NCBI GenBank assembly: GCA_028554795.2 | Contig: CM068830.1 | Location: forward strand, 114,527,214 to 114,591,213 | Direction of reading: 5' to 3' | Length of the DNA: 64,000 nucleotides | Origin: Sinohyriopsis cumingii | Lineage: Eukaryota; Mollusca; Bivalvia; Unionida; Unionidae | In this document: positions 1-13,057 of the stretch, piece by piece | Numbering within the stretch: the stretch's first letter is position 1 | Layout: each line of letters starts with the position of its first letter | Notes under the pieces: generated by a model | Told to the model about the DNA's origin: nothing | Seen by the model: the letters and a program-made list of their open reading frames with translations, nothing else | The model's database searches: none | Program-made: the position numbers and the translations under genes

Positions 1-378
1 GTGATCTCCTTTCTGCTGACAACTCATCTACCTCTGAACTTTAAACTTAAATAATGATATTGCCACATTCGAGTACGGCTCTGCAACTGGAATTCTGTGC
101 TGGCCTCTATTTTATTTTGACTTATTATATACCTTTTATCACCCACAGCGACCATATTTGCTAGGGTGGTCTTGTCTTGTGGTTTGCATTACCTTCTTTC
201 TTACGACGATGTCTTTGAGGCTTTTGATTTGAAGTAGGCCATTACTGGTTTGCTCCGGAGGATTAACGTTAGTGTGTACAAGATTCCCCAATTGTCCAGT
301 ATTTTTGGGTGATTTTATCTACATTTTGATTATCAGCGTGGTAGGTCAGGATAAATGTCAAATGTCCTAAAAACTTAA

Positions 379-1262
379 AAGCTATAGATCTTCACACATC
401 TGATTGAATGATAAATCAGACGGAACGAAGTGTAGAATAATTCTTCACATATCTGATTGAATGATAAATCAGACGGAATGAAATGCAGAATGAAGTGCAG
501 AATAATTCTTCACATATCTGATTGAATGATAAATCAGAGGGAACGAAGTGCAGAATAATTCTTCACGTATCTGTTCGAATGATAAATCAGACGGAATGAA
601 GTGCAGAATAATTTTTCACATATCTGATTGAATGATAAATCAGACGGAAGGAAGTGCAGAATAATTTTTCACATACCTGATTGAATGATAAATCAGACGG
701 AATGAAGTGCAGAATAATTCTTTACATATCTGATTGAATGATAAATCAGACGGAATGAAGTGCAGAATAATTCTTCACATATCTGATTGAATGATAAATC
801 AGACGGAATGAAGTGCAGAATAATTCTTCACATATCTGATTGAATGATAAATCAGACGGAATGAAGTGCAGAATAATTCTTCACATATCTGTTTGAATGA
901 TAAATCAGACGGAACGAAGTGCAGAATAATTCTTCACATATCTGATTGAATGATAAATCAGACGGAATGAAATGTAGAATGAAGTGCAGAATAATTCTTC
1001 ACATATCTGATTGAATGATAAATCAGACGGAATGAAGTGCAAAATAATTTTTCACCTATCTGATTGAATGATAAATCAGACGGAATGAAGTGCAGAATAA
1101 TTCTTCACATATCTGACTGAATGACAAATCAGACGGAATGAAGTGCAGAATAACTCTTCACGTATCTGTTTGAATGATAAATCAGACGGAACGAAGTGCA
1201 AAATAATTCTTCACATATCTGATTGAATGATAAATCAGACGGAATGAAGTGCAGAATATTTC
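379..1262. repeat. 53-bp minisatellite, 16 copies, hairpin-bearing unit
   Basis: Sixteen head-to-tail copies of a unit close to 53 bp are visible by eye. Each unit contains the inverted repeat TCTGATT / AATCAGA around an 8-nt loop (GAATGATA), followed by a spacer ending in GTGCAGAATAATTCTTC. Two units carry an extra insertion of about 14 bp made by duplicating the GAATGAARTGCA segment. Copies differ by only a few substitutions, some of which break the palindrome (TCTGTTC or TCTGTTT). No coding frame runs through it. Arrays like this occur inside non-autonomous Helitron-like elements of molluscs, but no element ends were recognised here. Confidence 0.95.
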
Positions 1263-3038
1263 TTTTCTTTTGACCATACCCTCAGTAATGTGACACTAAT
1301 AGCAACTGCTCACAACCCCAACTGGAGTTTGGAAACCAGGAATGAAAAGAAGTCTCACTGAAACGAAGTCGCTTCAACTAAGAAGCCTATATACAGGTAA
1401 ATGAAATCATTATCTGTTGACAGGCAGGACATATTTTTTTTTAATTATTATTTTGTTCGACTCTATTGTCTTAAACAATGTTAATGAAAATACCAAAATC
1501 ACGTTTTGTAAATTTCACAAATAAGTTTGTTTTCTAGAGTAAAAAAATTAAAATTTAAAAAGAGAATACATCATATTGAATTCAAACCCAAATAGTCAAA
1601 CACGTTCTATCACAAGTACAAATAGAGTTCCAATTAAATTCCACATGTATTCCAAATAAGTTCCAATATTGAATGCGCTTTTACAGTTTGTAACATGCTA
1701 ATCTGCTAGTTGTTTAGAGTGTAGTGATTTGCCAATAGTCTTTAGATTATCACAATATTCTAATCCAAGATGTATTTGACTGAATTCACTATATTTCCAA
1801 ATGAATGTTCCAGTCCACAAAAATTATTGAGCACTTTGTAATTTAAGTGAATAGAATAGTGAATAAATACGTCAACCTAAATTTAACACTGAACACAATA
1901 GGACCGATTCTGCTGAAGATGATAATGCAAGAATGGGTAATTCATTAAGTAAAAACATTATATCAAAACCTAAAACACAATAATAGAACCAGGATGAGGG
2001 TCATGAGTTAATTTAAAGAATATCAAAAATTTTCATCAAGACAAACTCAATGACTAATATTATAATGAAGCGGATGAAAAAACATCAGGTAAACCAGTTT
2101 ATTTTACTCCAAATCGTACACTCCGATTTAGAGGAACATTGATATTTATCTCTATTGATACTGATCTTTATATTTAATCTATGCTAACAGAGAAATACTA
2201 GCTATGTATTGAGTTGTTTAGAAAAGCAATGTCCTAGTCAGGTAGACTGTGAAACTAAGTTTGGACAAGGCCAAATATACAATGCAAATATAAATATAAC
2301 ATATAATCATAGAGGATAAACTAGCAAGTAATGCAAATTAGGTATACACTACACATTCATTTTGCTCAATAGTCAATCATACACCTGTTGCTACTGATTA
2401 AAATATGTAATATCCAGGATCTAGTTTACGGTCACACCGATATACAATTGCAGTCAGATGGTAATATTGTTCATCATTTGTAGGTCGATATAAACTATTG
2501 TACATTATTATCAGCCAAGTTGAAGAAAACAATTGAAATGTTTACGTAATCTTTTGTAATTTCAATACTTATTGTGCTTATCACTGCGGACAAAAAATGT
2601 ATCGGCTGCAAAAGATAATTTTATCTGTGCATGGTTGTTTTTGCAGCCGACAAATTTTCTTTTAAATAAATCTCTAAATTTGTTTAATAGAGTATTACTC
2701 CTATAAAAATGAAATATCCGGGGTATAATCCGCGCGTACATAAATGTAAAATACAATAATAGATGTCGTTATGGCTCATCAATTTCTAGGTCAATACTGA
2801 TATGTTCCAGTATTAGCAACAGTCTGAAATAAACTACATGACACATAAGAGTTAAAAGGTTAAATTCCTGAAGAAAAAAAACAACGTAAAGTTTCGCAAA
2901 GGTAACCGTTTTTCAGTTGTTTTTTTAAAATTGTTTGTCTTGTTTATGTTTTGTATTTGTCTTTGAAAAAGATTCTTTAAAGTCTCTGACACACGTAATC
3001 CCTTGCTGGATCCAGTGCACTTGAAATGATTGTTATTC
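1263..3038. other. AT-rich sequence without recognised gene
   Basis: No open frame with recognisable domains, no RNA gene and no clear mobile element were seen. The sequence is AT-rich and low in complexity in places, as is typical of introns or intergenic DNA. Confidence 0.6.
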
Positions 3039-3590
3039 ACCGTATGATTTGGCCCCCTGCGTAGAATTAGCCCGACGTGCCTCGCTACGTGTCGTAAAAG
3101 GCGACTAAGTAGAGGCAACCTGTTTGCCGTGGGTTGCGTCCCGTGTCGGGGGAGGAAAGGATCCTGGTAGTTGAGCAGAGGCTTTCCAATGCAATACACT
3201 ACTTGGCCTCTACTTCTCTTAGACGGGTGGTCGGGATGGACCAGGTCTCGACAAATCGGCTGGTCACGCCGAGCCCTAGGAAGTCTTCATTTACTCTCTC
3301 ACCTACCTTATCTTTCTCCTTGTATCTCTCTTGATACCATCGTTGCCCCTATAGACTTTTCCTTTATCTTTGCCTTTACTAAGTCTTAGAAGATTTCCTA
3401 GAAGGCGATGGCTTAACGAGTCAATCGGGGGGTAATTTTACCGACCCTAGAATTGGCGACTTCAGGGTCAATCAAAGGTATTTTATCAACTGAGTATGGC
3501 ATCTGCGTATCCCTGGCACTTGAAAAGTGTCCCCATGTTGGGCTCCTTGGTGGGCGGGGAGCACGGGTGCTGAATTTTAATTTAGCCAAA

Positions 3591-4761
3591 ATGGATGTTT
3601 CCAAAAAAATCAAAATAAACGTACGAAAACTTTATCTGACTCAGATGACGAACCATGTAGTGTGGAGTCATTTCCACGCTTCATGGTCATACAATCAAAA
3701 GATGCCACGAAACCGCTTACTTCACTTTCTCCGTTTGTGATCGAGAAAACCATTACATGTTTGATTGGAACACCAAAGAGTGTCAAAAAAATGAAATCGG
3801 GTTGCCTTCTTGTGGTGTGTGAACGACGAGGTCAGACAGACAATATCAAGAAAATAAAAATTTTCTTCGATATTCCAGTGACCTCATTCGATCACACCAC
3901 ACTGAATACGTCCAGTGGTGTTATTCGTTGACGCGACTTGGCTGGAGTCAGCGACACTGATATCATTGAAGGAATGAAAAATGAAGATGTCACTGCAGTA
4001 CGCAGAATACGTATTAAACGTAATAACAACCTACAGGACACCAACACCACTGTACTCACCTTCAACAAGCCAACAGTACCCAAAGTGGCAAAGTTGGCTT
4101 CTTGCAAGTGAAGGTTGAGATCTACATTCCCAACCCCCTTCGATGTTATACGTGTCAAAAATTCGGCCATCACGAAGACCGCTGCTCTAAAAGCCAAATA
4201 TGTGGCCGATGCGGAGAAAAGTCTCATCAGGAAGCTGACTGTAGAGCAACTCCGCATTGTGTCAACTGTGGAAAAGAGCACCACGCAAATTCCAAGGATT
4301 CCGATACCTGGAAACAGGAGAAGGAAATTCAGCGGGTAAAATACACAAATAATATTCCCTACCCAGAAGCCAGAACACTTGTACAGGCGAAAACAGCCCA
4401 TCCTTGCCCATCTTTCTCCACTGTAGTGAAGAGCAATCCTAAAACAACGAAGGACGCTCAAACACAGACAGATCTACCCGATTCAACAACAAACACTAAT
4501 ACCCCCCCCCCCCATTACCAAGCACAGAAAAACACGGCATCTACACAAACTACATTCAATACCCAACCACCGAAATCACCGAAAAGTCAAAAAAGTCACA
4601 CGGAAATAGACAACAAAAAGGGGTCAGATGACCCCATCAAACTCTATAACAGGTCTGGAGACACTGAGAGCATAGATGCAGAAGAATCTGCATCATGCGC
4701 TCAAGGTAGCAGCAGACCTAACAACAAAAAATTCACCCCCGTACTTCCTGTAGAGAAATAA
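3591..4761 (+). pseudogene. LINE A ORF1 (Gag-like, zinc knuckles), broken
   Basis: ORF1 of this family encodes a nucleic-acid-binding protein that packages the element RNA. The start ATG is at 3591 by alignment with copies B and G, although its fourth to tenth codons differ. Frameshifts split the copy into pieces read in different frames (about 3453-3740, 3662-3931 and 4102-4761). An in-frame TGA follows the GGTGTTATTCGT segment near 3929. The last piece keeps the CCHC knuckles beginning CYTC-QKFGHHEDRC and ends at the family stop (4761). A run of ten Cs near 4501-4510 is longer than in other copies. Confidence 0.85.
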
Positions 4762-4823
4762 CCACACAAATTGCCTCCGCGAAAGGTCTAACCTAGGTCC
4801 ACAATCTTTAATTTAAAAGGGTA

Positions 4824-7800
4824 ATGAAGAACACCATCATACAATGGAACTGTCTAGGACTTAAAGCAAATTACAATGATATTCTTCTGGTTTTAAACGA
4901 ACATGATCCTGCAGTATTATGTCTTCAGGAAACATTTTTGAAAGATACGGAGAACATCACACTTAAAAACTCCTCCCTGTATAACACCTACTCACAGAAT
5001 GTTGACAGGGCCTCAGGAGGAGTCTCTGTTATTGTGAACATCAAAGCCCCTCATAGCTTCATCCATTTAAACACCAATTTACAAGCCATTGCTGTAAGCG
5101 TCACTCAACATCGAGTGATTACATTTTGCTCTATTTACTTACCACCAAACACTGACCTAGTACCAAACAAACTCGACAATCTTGTTCAACAGCTTCCCGC
5201 ACCCTTTGTTTTACTCGGGGATTTTAATGCCCATAACGTTTTATGGGGATCAAATCATATAAGTGACAGAGGTCACAAAGTTGAAGACTTTATCTCTAGA
5301 CACGATCTGTGTCTATATAACACCAAAACACTGACATACTTACACCCAGACACGGGTACATACACATGCATCGATTTGACAATTTGTTCTCCTTCGCTGC
5401 TTTTGGACTATGAATGGAAGGTCGCTGATGACCTTCACAGCAGCGATCACTTCCCAATCTCCCTTGTAGATCATAACTCTACAATTGATGAAGTAATTCC
5501 ACAATGGAATTTAAAAAAGGCCGACTGGGCCAAGTTTGAAACACTCTGTAAAACTAGGCTGAATGAGGAAACAGTTTTCAACGTTAACGACCCCATTCAG
5601 CATTTTACATCTATTTTAACCGACATTGCAGAATAATCTATCCCCAAGTCCTCAACATACTGTAAAAGAACCCTAAAAGCTTGGCTCACTAAATAATGTA
5701 AGGAAGCCATACGGCAACGCCGAGAAGCCTTGAAAAAATTTAACAATCATCCGACGCCCGAGAATTTCAGTAAATATCGTATTCTCCGGGCAAAGCTCGC
5801 CGCACAATCAAAGAAAGTAAACGAGCATCATGGAAGAAATATGTTTCCTCTTTAAACTCTCGTTCCTCAATTAAGAAAGTTTGGGACACGATCCGCAATA
5901 TAAACCGAAAGTTAAAACTCAATTCTTTTCGACATCTAAAACTGAACAATAACAATTTTACCTCAAAACGTGACATAGCAAATGTTCTTGCTGATACATT
6001 CTCTAAAAATTCCTCATCATCTAATTATTTCGAAGCCTTTCAAAAATTGAAAACTCAAAAAGAAAAGTAACTTTTAAAATTCACATCCAACAACTCGAAA
6101 AGCTACAATCAACTGTTTTCACTATCAGAACTTATGGAGGCTTTAGACAAGGCCCATGATACTTCCGCTGGGCCTGACAAAATACATTACCAGTTTTTAA
6201 AACATCTTCCAGAATCATCTTTAACATATCTTTTGAAACTCTTCAATGATTTAAGGATTACTGGTAATCTACCTAAACTATGGAAAGAAGCAAGAGTAAT
6301 ACCAGTTCCCAAACCCGGTAAAGATAGCGAAGATCCTACCAACTATCGACCTATTGTACTCACAAGCTGCATGTGCAAAACAATGGAACGAATGATCGAT
6401 TCTCGGCTTGTATGGTACCTGGAAATTAACAATTTAATATCCCCTTTCCAAAGTGGCTTTCGTTATGGACGGAGCACAACAATCATCTGGTTAGACTAGA
6501 AATATTCATTCGCGATGCATTTATCAAGGAAGAACATTTAGTAGCGGTTTTCTTTGATTTAGAAAAGGCCTATGACACAACATGGAAGTACGGGATACTA
6601 AAAGACCTGCACGATCTAGGTCTGAAAGGCCGTCTGCCCTCTATCATATCCAACTTCCTCTCAGACAGAGAATTCAAGGTACGAGTGGGCTCTACTCTCT
6701 CAGATTTGCACGAGCAAGAGATGGGTGTGCCCCAGGGCAGTATTTTATCTGTGACACTTTTCAATATCAAAATTAATAACATCACCAAGTGTTTGACTCC
6801 TGGTGTGGATTGCTCACTATATGTTGATGATTTTCTCATATGTTATCGGTCAAAGCACATGCATACAATTGAAAGACAACTACAGCAAAATATCAACAAG
6901 ATTCAAAATTGGGCTAGTACGAACGGCTTCAAATTCTCGAAATCAAAAAAGGTATGCATGCATTTCTGTCAATTCCGACGACACCACGATGAAACTAAAC
7001 TCATGCTGGACGGAACACCTATTCCAGTTGTTGAGGAAACAAATTTTTGGGGTATTATCTTTGACAGAAAACTGACTTTTATTCCACACCTAAAAAACTT
7101 GAAAGCCAAATGCTTAAAAGCACTTGATCTACTTAAAGTAGTAGCTCACACTGACTGGGGTGCTGATAGAAAAGTCATCCTGAATTTATATAGAACATGT
7201 ATTCGCTCCAAACTAGACTATGGTTGCGTTCTGTATGGTTCAGCCCGAAAGTCGTATCTTAAAATGCTTGATCCAATTCATCATCAAGGAATAAGACTGG
7301 CTCTGGGAGCATTTGAAACATCCCCGTGTGAAAGCCTTCTAGCTGGAGCGAACGAACCACCGTTATCGCATCGTAGAGAAATGCTTTCCGCACAGTATGC
7401 TCTCAAATTAAAATCAAACCCTCTGAATCCTGCTTTTTCGGCTGTTTCTCAACCCAAATACAAAACTTTATACGACAATAAACCAAACGCCATACCTTCC
7501 TTTGGCATTAGAATATCATCCAGCCTTGACACTACAAATATAGATCTTTCTACAATTCAAAAAACGTCTATCTCTGAAACCCCACCCTGGCTAATTAAAC
7601 AACCAAAATTACTTTTTACGCTACACGATGGAAAAAAATCCGTAACAAACCCTTGTCTTCCACAAATCTTACCATGAACTCTTCACCGAATTTAAAAACT
7701 ACACAAGAATTTACACTGGTGGATCAAAGGATGAGGAAAAGGCTGCTGCAGCCTTTGTTTGTGGAAATCACACAACGCAAATTCGCTTACCAAACGGAAC

Positions 7801-8499
7801 ATCAATTTTTACAGCCGAAATCAGAGCAATAGAACTTCCTCTGCAACATATAGAAAAGAAACATATTTTAAACAGTATCATCTTCTCCGACTCGCTATCA
7901 GTACTCCAGTCACTGCACAATAGAAAACTGGAGAACCCATTATTGAAAAGCATACTCGTCAAAAATACCGAGCTGAGTGTCTCCCACAATGTAATATATT
8001 GTTGGTTACCTAGCCATATTGGTATTAAAGGTAACGAAAAAGCAGATCGCGCTTCTAAAATGACCCTTACTCAAGAACCATCTGATTTTAAAATACCGTA
8101 TACTGATTTTAAACCTTGCATCAGAAAGTTCTTTCGTCAGAAGTTTCAGGCATCATGGAATGATGCCGTGAATAACGAACTTCATGCAATCAAGCCAACT
8201 CTAGGAGAATGGACTCCTTCCTATAGAACCGTGCGTAGGGAGGAGGTAGTCATTTCAAGAATCCGAATTGGTCATACTTATATCACCTACTCCAACATAC
8301 TAAAAGGTGAAGACCCACCAAAGTGCATTTCTTGCAATGAACCATTCACTGTTAAGCACTTTATAATAGAGTGTTTTGACCTGCAACCTACGCACGATCG
8401 TTATTACACAGTGCATGACATGAAAGAACTTTTGATACTATAAACATCACTCGTATTATAGAGTTCCTGAAAGCAGTAAATATTTACTCTAAACTCTAA
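4824..8499 (+). pseudogene. LINE A ORF2 (endonuclease, reverse transcriptase, RNase H), broken
   Basis: Alignment with the intact ORF2 of copy G shows the whole gene is present but with roughly seven disabling changes. Stops lie near 5634, 5693 and 6069. Frameshifts lie near 5793, 6480, 7670 and 8440. The endonuclease part keeps LQET, GDFNAHN and SSDHFPI; the reverse transcriptase part (6685-7677) keeps VPQGSIL and YVDD; the RNase H part (7943-8443) keeps WLPSHIGIKGNEKADRA. It cannot make the full protein. Confidence 0.9.
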
Positions 8500-8930
8500 C
8501 TTTTATGCTTTCACCTTGTGTAGTTTTATGCAATATATATACCGTCCCTTTTTAATAACTTTTCATCATTTTTCATTGACATACAACATTTACATCCCCC
8601 ATTGATCGGGAAACTTTATTTTTCACCGTTACTATCTTACCGTTTTAATTTCAAATATTTTTATTTTAATATCGCTGGTCGATATGAGACTTATCATAAT
8701 TTTTAAAAGATTATACATATAACATTTTGTTTGGCGCTAAATAGCCTCACAGTGCTGATGCGCCGTTAGAAATAAGATCAATCAATCAATCAACCATACG
8801 ATTTGTATTTCTGTTTTATTTGTTCCTCTTCTCTATGGTTTGTATTTGCTTTCGGAAAAACTCATTAAGAGTCGAAAACGCTCAAGTAGTTAGATACTAG
8901 TTTTGCACTATTCGTAGTCAGTATATTGCA

Positions 8931-8936
<6 letters not shown>

Positions 8937-9008
<72 letters not shown>
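8937..9008. repeat. (TA)n microsatellite
   Basis: About 36 uninterrupted TA units. It directly abuts the left LTR-like sequence of the Ty3/Gypsy fossil. Confidence 0.98.
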
Positions 9009-9009
<1 letters not shown>

Positions 9010-9012
<3 letters not shown>

Positions 9013-12000
9013 TACACACAAATCATAGTGTGGTATGATGCGTGTATGTGTGAAAACGTAACGTTGCGAGCAAAGCAGTATAAACATCACAGACAGAGCA
9101 AGCCATAGTTCACTGAACAATATAAGGAAAGACCAAAGAGTTAAAAAGAAGGCATGGATTGGATCTTTCGTTGATAGATACGCTATAAGGCTTTTTCAAG
9201 AAGACCGATAATAGTGTTAGTACGGCCAAGGAAGAATACAGATAGTAACTAAAATAAATCTTCGTTTATGTTTTGGCTTCTATTTGTCTCTCTGTCGATC
9301 TTCAAGCATTGTCGAACCGCAACTACAACTCTACAATCTAGTCGGTGGTCCAGAAGACAACTCTCTCAAATGCACAGCTCATTAATGCCCTTGAATATTT
9401 ATTACATGATATTAAAGATTCAAAAGGAGAGACCCTTAACGACGAGATATAGCTAGCTATCGAGATAGAGCCATTTGGTAGAGCCAAGCTACAGCGACAA
9501 GGAGGTAAATGACATACCAGCGGGGTTTCTGCCCAGTAATAACATCATGATTAGAATAAAGGCAGCAACAAATGTTGGAGCTGACGAAATAGGTCACGGT
9601 TGTACCTCATCGACATAATAATTTTTAGACGAACGTTCAAAGAAGAGGTGGATGGTTTTCGGCAGGTCTTTGACAGGACGCTGAAAGATGGGCTAAAGTT
9701 CAAGCCCAAGAAAAGTCGTTTGTTAGCAAAATACATCAAGTACTTTGGGTATGCTGTGCCGAAGGAGCAGATACGTTCAGATACAGACAAAGTGTCCGCC
9801 GTGGTCGACTGTAAAATACCGACTTCGCAGACATAACTTTGCGGCTTCATCGACGAGTTTAAGAGACGAAAGACGACCCGCCATGTTTTAGCTTCCGAGA
9901 CACTGCAAAACCCTTTATTCTTGACAGTGGACTTGGATCTGTCCTGTCGCAAGTACACAATGGATAGAGATCCGAGACGGTTGAAGACTATGCTGGCTGA
10001 TCGCTAACGAAAGCCACAAGAAAGCAGTTAGTGACCATGGCATTCTTTTGTAATTTAGCAATGACTACTTGTATGGAAGGAGGTTTGTGATCAGGACATA
10101 CCACAGATCTCTGAAGTGGTTACATCATTCCAAGAACACACAAACATCAATTTGAATAGCGGATTCAAACCCTGCCACAGTATCAGCTTCAAATTTGGCA
10201 TCCTCCCTAAAGATTACATCTTGACTCAGACAACTTTTCAGAACCCCATAGAACTTTTCAAACCCCATACAAACAGCAATTATCCGGCGACAGAGATAGA
10301 ACGGAGTGTTGCGACTCATTTGCCATGCGTCATGTGGTAACAAGAAGTTTGCTTAGGCTAATATATCAGACCAGGATGTAGTAATTTTTGGAAGCTGAGC
10401 TGAAAACAATCAGTGACCACTATGGAATGAAGTTGCAATATACGGATCTTTGGTGAAACGCATATAGAGGCAATGGGAGCAGCTAGAGATAAAGAATGAT
10501 ATACTCTGTCGAAGTGGGGAATCGCACGAGGGTGGAGATATTAAGATTCAAGCCCATTAGAAGATTCCTGGGCATTTTGAAAACTCTTTACGAAAATTGC
10601 AAAAGCTTATTTCTTAGTTGCACTTCAGTAAGCTTTTCGACTATGGTGCCATAGAAGTGCAAAGCAAAAGTCTCGAGGACATGAAAGGCGTGCTCCATTT
10701 TTTCAGCTTGATACGACGCGGTTTCCGATTGAACCTACATCCACTGACATCTTAATACCACTTCTGGAGATCGCAAATGGTAACATTTACATTCTAGTTA
10801 TCGCTACATACTTTATTAAATGAACTGAAATATCACCAATGCCTTACCAGGAAGATACAATGACAGGAGAGAAAGTCGTCACACCTTTTGGTGTGCCAAG
10901 ATAGATTCATACGGATGAATGACGTCAATTCGAGAGTCTTTCGTGACATGTGTCATCTCCGTGAACTCGAGAAAAATAGAACTTGTCCGTACCATGTGTG
11001 GAGCAACGGTGTGATAGAAAGGATTAACAGAGTGCTAGACATCGTGAGATTTACGTCCGTCGAAGAGTGGCAAACTGATTGCGACCAACACCTCCCATAC
11101 TTAGTTATGTCATGCCACTTAGCAGTGCGTGAAGCCAAGTTTTTTACTCCTAATTTCATGATGCTGGGAAGTGATACTAATTTGCCGTTAGACGATGTGT
11201 CGGGACGACCACCAAATCAAATCTAGTGCAGTTTGCAGGAACGGGATCGTGCATTACAAATAAGTCCTTTTGCCAGAGAGAACTTGCAGTGCATCCTCCG
11301 CCGACAGAAGTGCTATTGTGATATACTAGCCAGGTAGGTGCGCTGATGAGTTCTTGTCTGGTTGTTTTCGCCAATGAGGAAAGGGGGAATTTCGCCAAAT
11401 TTACCGACATGGTGTTATGGGCCTTAGGAAGTTCTTAACATGTTCAGTAACATCATGTATAATGTCAAATACAATAGACACGGAAAACCCCTCGTAGCGC
11501 ACGTGGGTCGCCTGAAATGGTATCAGGGACGTAATAAAGTCGCCAACGGAGAGATATAATTGAATAATGAGAAATCGGAAAGAGTTGCATACATTCAGAG
11601 GGAAAACGACTTCGATGCTGGCAGCCTAGTTGCTTCTTTCCCCATTGAGACCATGAAAGGAATTCTCGCAGCAGACAATAACAATGCGGAGTCTAGAACA
11701 GCTGATGATGAACCGCTCTTGCACAATGACTATCATTTGAACTGAAATTTGTTTTCAATTGTAATTATTTAATATTGTGTTTTTCTGTACTTTAACCGTA
11801 CTTCAGATGACATTGTATGTATTCGTATGTGTTTTGAAGTACATAGTTGTTGAGGCTTGGGTTCTGCAACTAGAAAACACATGGACAATACTATTCGTTT
11901 TGATTAATTTTAAGTTTCGATTTAAAGTCATAACTGACTTTATTTCGGCATCTAACGTCTTGTTGCTTGGCAACGTGATCCTGCTGTTGTTTATATATAC

Positions 12001-12285
12001 CTATATTCACACCAAATATGGATGCAGTGATGTGGTATAACCAGATGTGGTTGCAATTGTGGTGTGGTATGATGCACATTAGTGTGGCGACTGAGCAGGA
12101 CATTTGTCCGTTGTTCGACGAACGGAAACCGTCTAGAGCATATAGTCTCAAAATGATATGGATTTAGTCTTTCGTCGACCAGAATAGAGGCGTTGCAAGG
12201 TTCGATCAAGTAAAAATAATTCAGATAGTATCTGGACATATCTATTTTGTTATTTCAATAATATTAATTTCGCCGTCGATCTTGA
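9010..12285 (+). mobile_element. Ty3/Gypsy LTR retrotransposon fossil, heavily broken
   Basis: Segments recognisable as a Gypsy pol lie in the right order on the plus strand. A reverse transcriptase stretch with YLIDIIIF, FRQVFDRTLKDGLKF and YFGYAVPKEQIRSD is at 9600-9836. An integrase core C-terminal stretch with CPYHVWSNGVIERINR and HLPYLVM is at 10888-11226. A chromodomain-proximal stretch with VAHVGRLKWYQG is near 11490-11530. Flanking sequences at about 9010-9300 and 11990-12285 resemble each other (shared GTGGTATGATGC, CTTTCGT, CAGATAGTA and GTCGATCTT) and are read as remnants of the two LTRs. It has many breaks and looks old. Confidence 0.85.
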
Positions 12286-12787
12286 AGGAGTGATGACCCG
12301 TGACCAAGACTGTCGACGAAGCAAACTGCGATTTAGCCGTGATCCCGATTACGATTCAGTCGATGATTCAGAAGATACTAGGGCAGAATTATGTCACATT
12401 CTGGAGGGCCAGTCCAAAGACAGATACAACGGGGTACTACCTCTATTAAAGACCTTTCCTAAAGAAATCCCGAAAGCGAGAATCTTGGTAGTTTTGTCGA
12501 GTGAGTTGCGCTACAGTAGTGTACATTAAGCAATATCCAAATGGGTAAAACAACTTGCACGTGTCTATATTTCCAAATATTTTTCCATAGTTGTTAAGCC
12601 TGAGATATCAATTAAACAAAATGACTGCTTCAACATAAAGCGTAAACACAATTGGCAGTTCAGACGAGGAATGTATCTTGTTATAATGTTAATTAACACT
12701 TTCATTTTTTTGCAAAAAAAGGAATGCAATTATTCAGCTAGTAATATAAATACGTTGTCATGAAGAACTGAGTATATATTTACTTAC

Positions 12788-13057
12788 ATAAAACATCAAC
12801 ACGGAGAATATCCGACACATTACCGATGACAGGAGACAGATTTGTTGGATGAAGAACGTTTTGAGCCATACAGGTGTAGATTCCGCTCTGGTTTCTTAAT
12901 ATAGAGGGAATTCGCAGGACAGCCGAGGCTGATATTTCTCCTCCTGACATGGTCCAACTTACAGCAGGTGATGGGCATGCTGAAACGTTACATGTTGCCT
13001 CAAGAGTTTGACCCTCCTCTACGCTTGTTTCTGCCAGAAGATAAATTTCCGGTTTGT
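12788..13057 (-). CDS. Ig-domain exon (fourth visible) of a host cell-surface gene
   Basis: The exon lies between a TTCTAG acceptor (plus-strand CT at 13058-13059) and a GTAAGT donor (12787-12782), is 270 nt long, and is phase 1 at both ends. It encodes one immunoglobulin domain: KPEIYLL at the first strand, VEEGQTLEATCNV with the first cysteine, a SPAVSWTM tryptophan strand, and QSGIYTCMAQN with the second cysteine. The upstream exon ends in T, so the junction codon is TAC (Tyr), giving the usual V-Q-Y-x-P linker of tandem Ig repeats. Such exons belong to adhesion or receptor proteins; the exact gene is not recognised. Confidence 0.88.

Larger units (their letters stand above)
3053..8792 (+). 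mobile_element. LINE copy A (full length, decayed), RNase H-bearing I/Jockey-superfamily type
   Basis: This copy starts with the family 5' end CCCCCTGCG and ends with a short run of AATC units. An imperfect 13-bp target duplication flanks it: ACCGTATGATTTG at 3039-3051 and ACCATACGATTTG at 8793-8805 (11 of 13 match). Order of parts: a 5' untranslated region of about 540 bp, ORF1 with zinc knuckles, ORF2 with endonuclease, reverse transcriptase and RNase H, a 3' untranslated region with the GGCGC/GCGCC hairpin, and the tail. Its divergence from copies B and G and its several breaks mark it as an older insertion. The clade call (I/Nimb-like) rests on the RNase H domain and domain order only. 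Confidence 0.93.

Noticed and set aside
379-1262. CRISPR-like array of palindromic repeats
   Set aside because: Units are directly adjacent and the segments between palindromes are themselves conserved, so there are no unique spacers; the surrounding sequence is animal DNA.
2852-3389. Short frames over the LINE 5' untranslated region (also near 17.0, 35.6, 37.7 and 48.8 kb)
   Set aside because: They recur in every copy on both strands within the untranslated leader and are not preserved as frames among copies.
12290-12529. 79-aa frame MMTRDQDCRRSKLRF right of the Gypsy fossil
   Set aside because: It starts at the fossil's LTR edge and has no recognisable domain; it may be eroded element sequence, not a gene.
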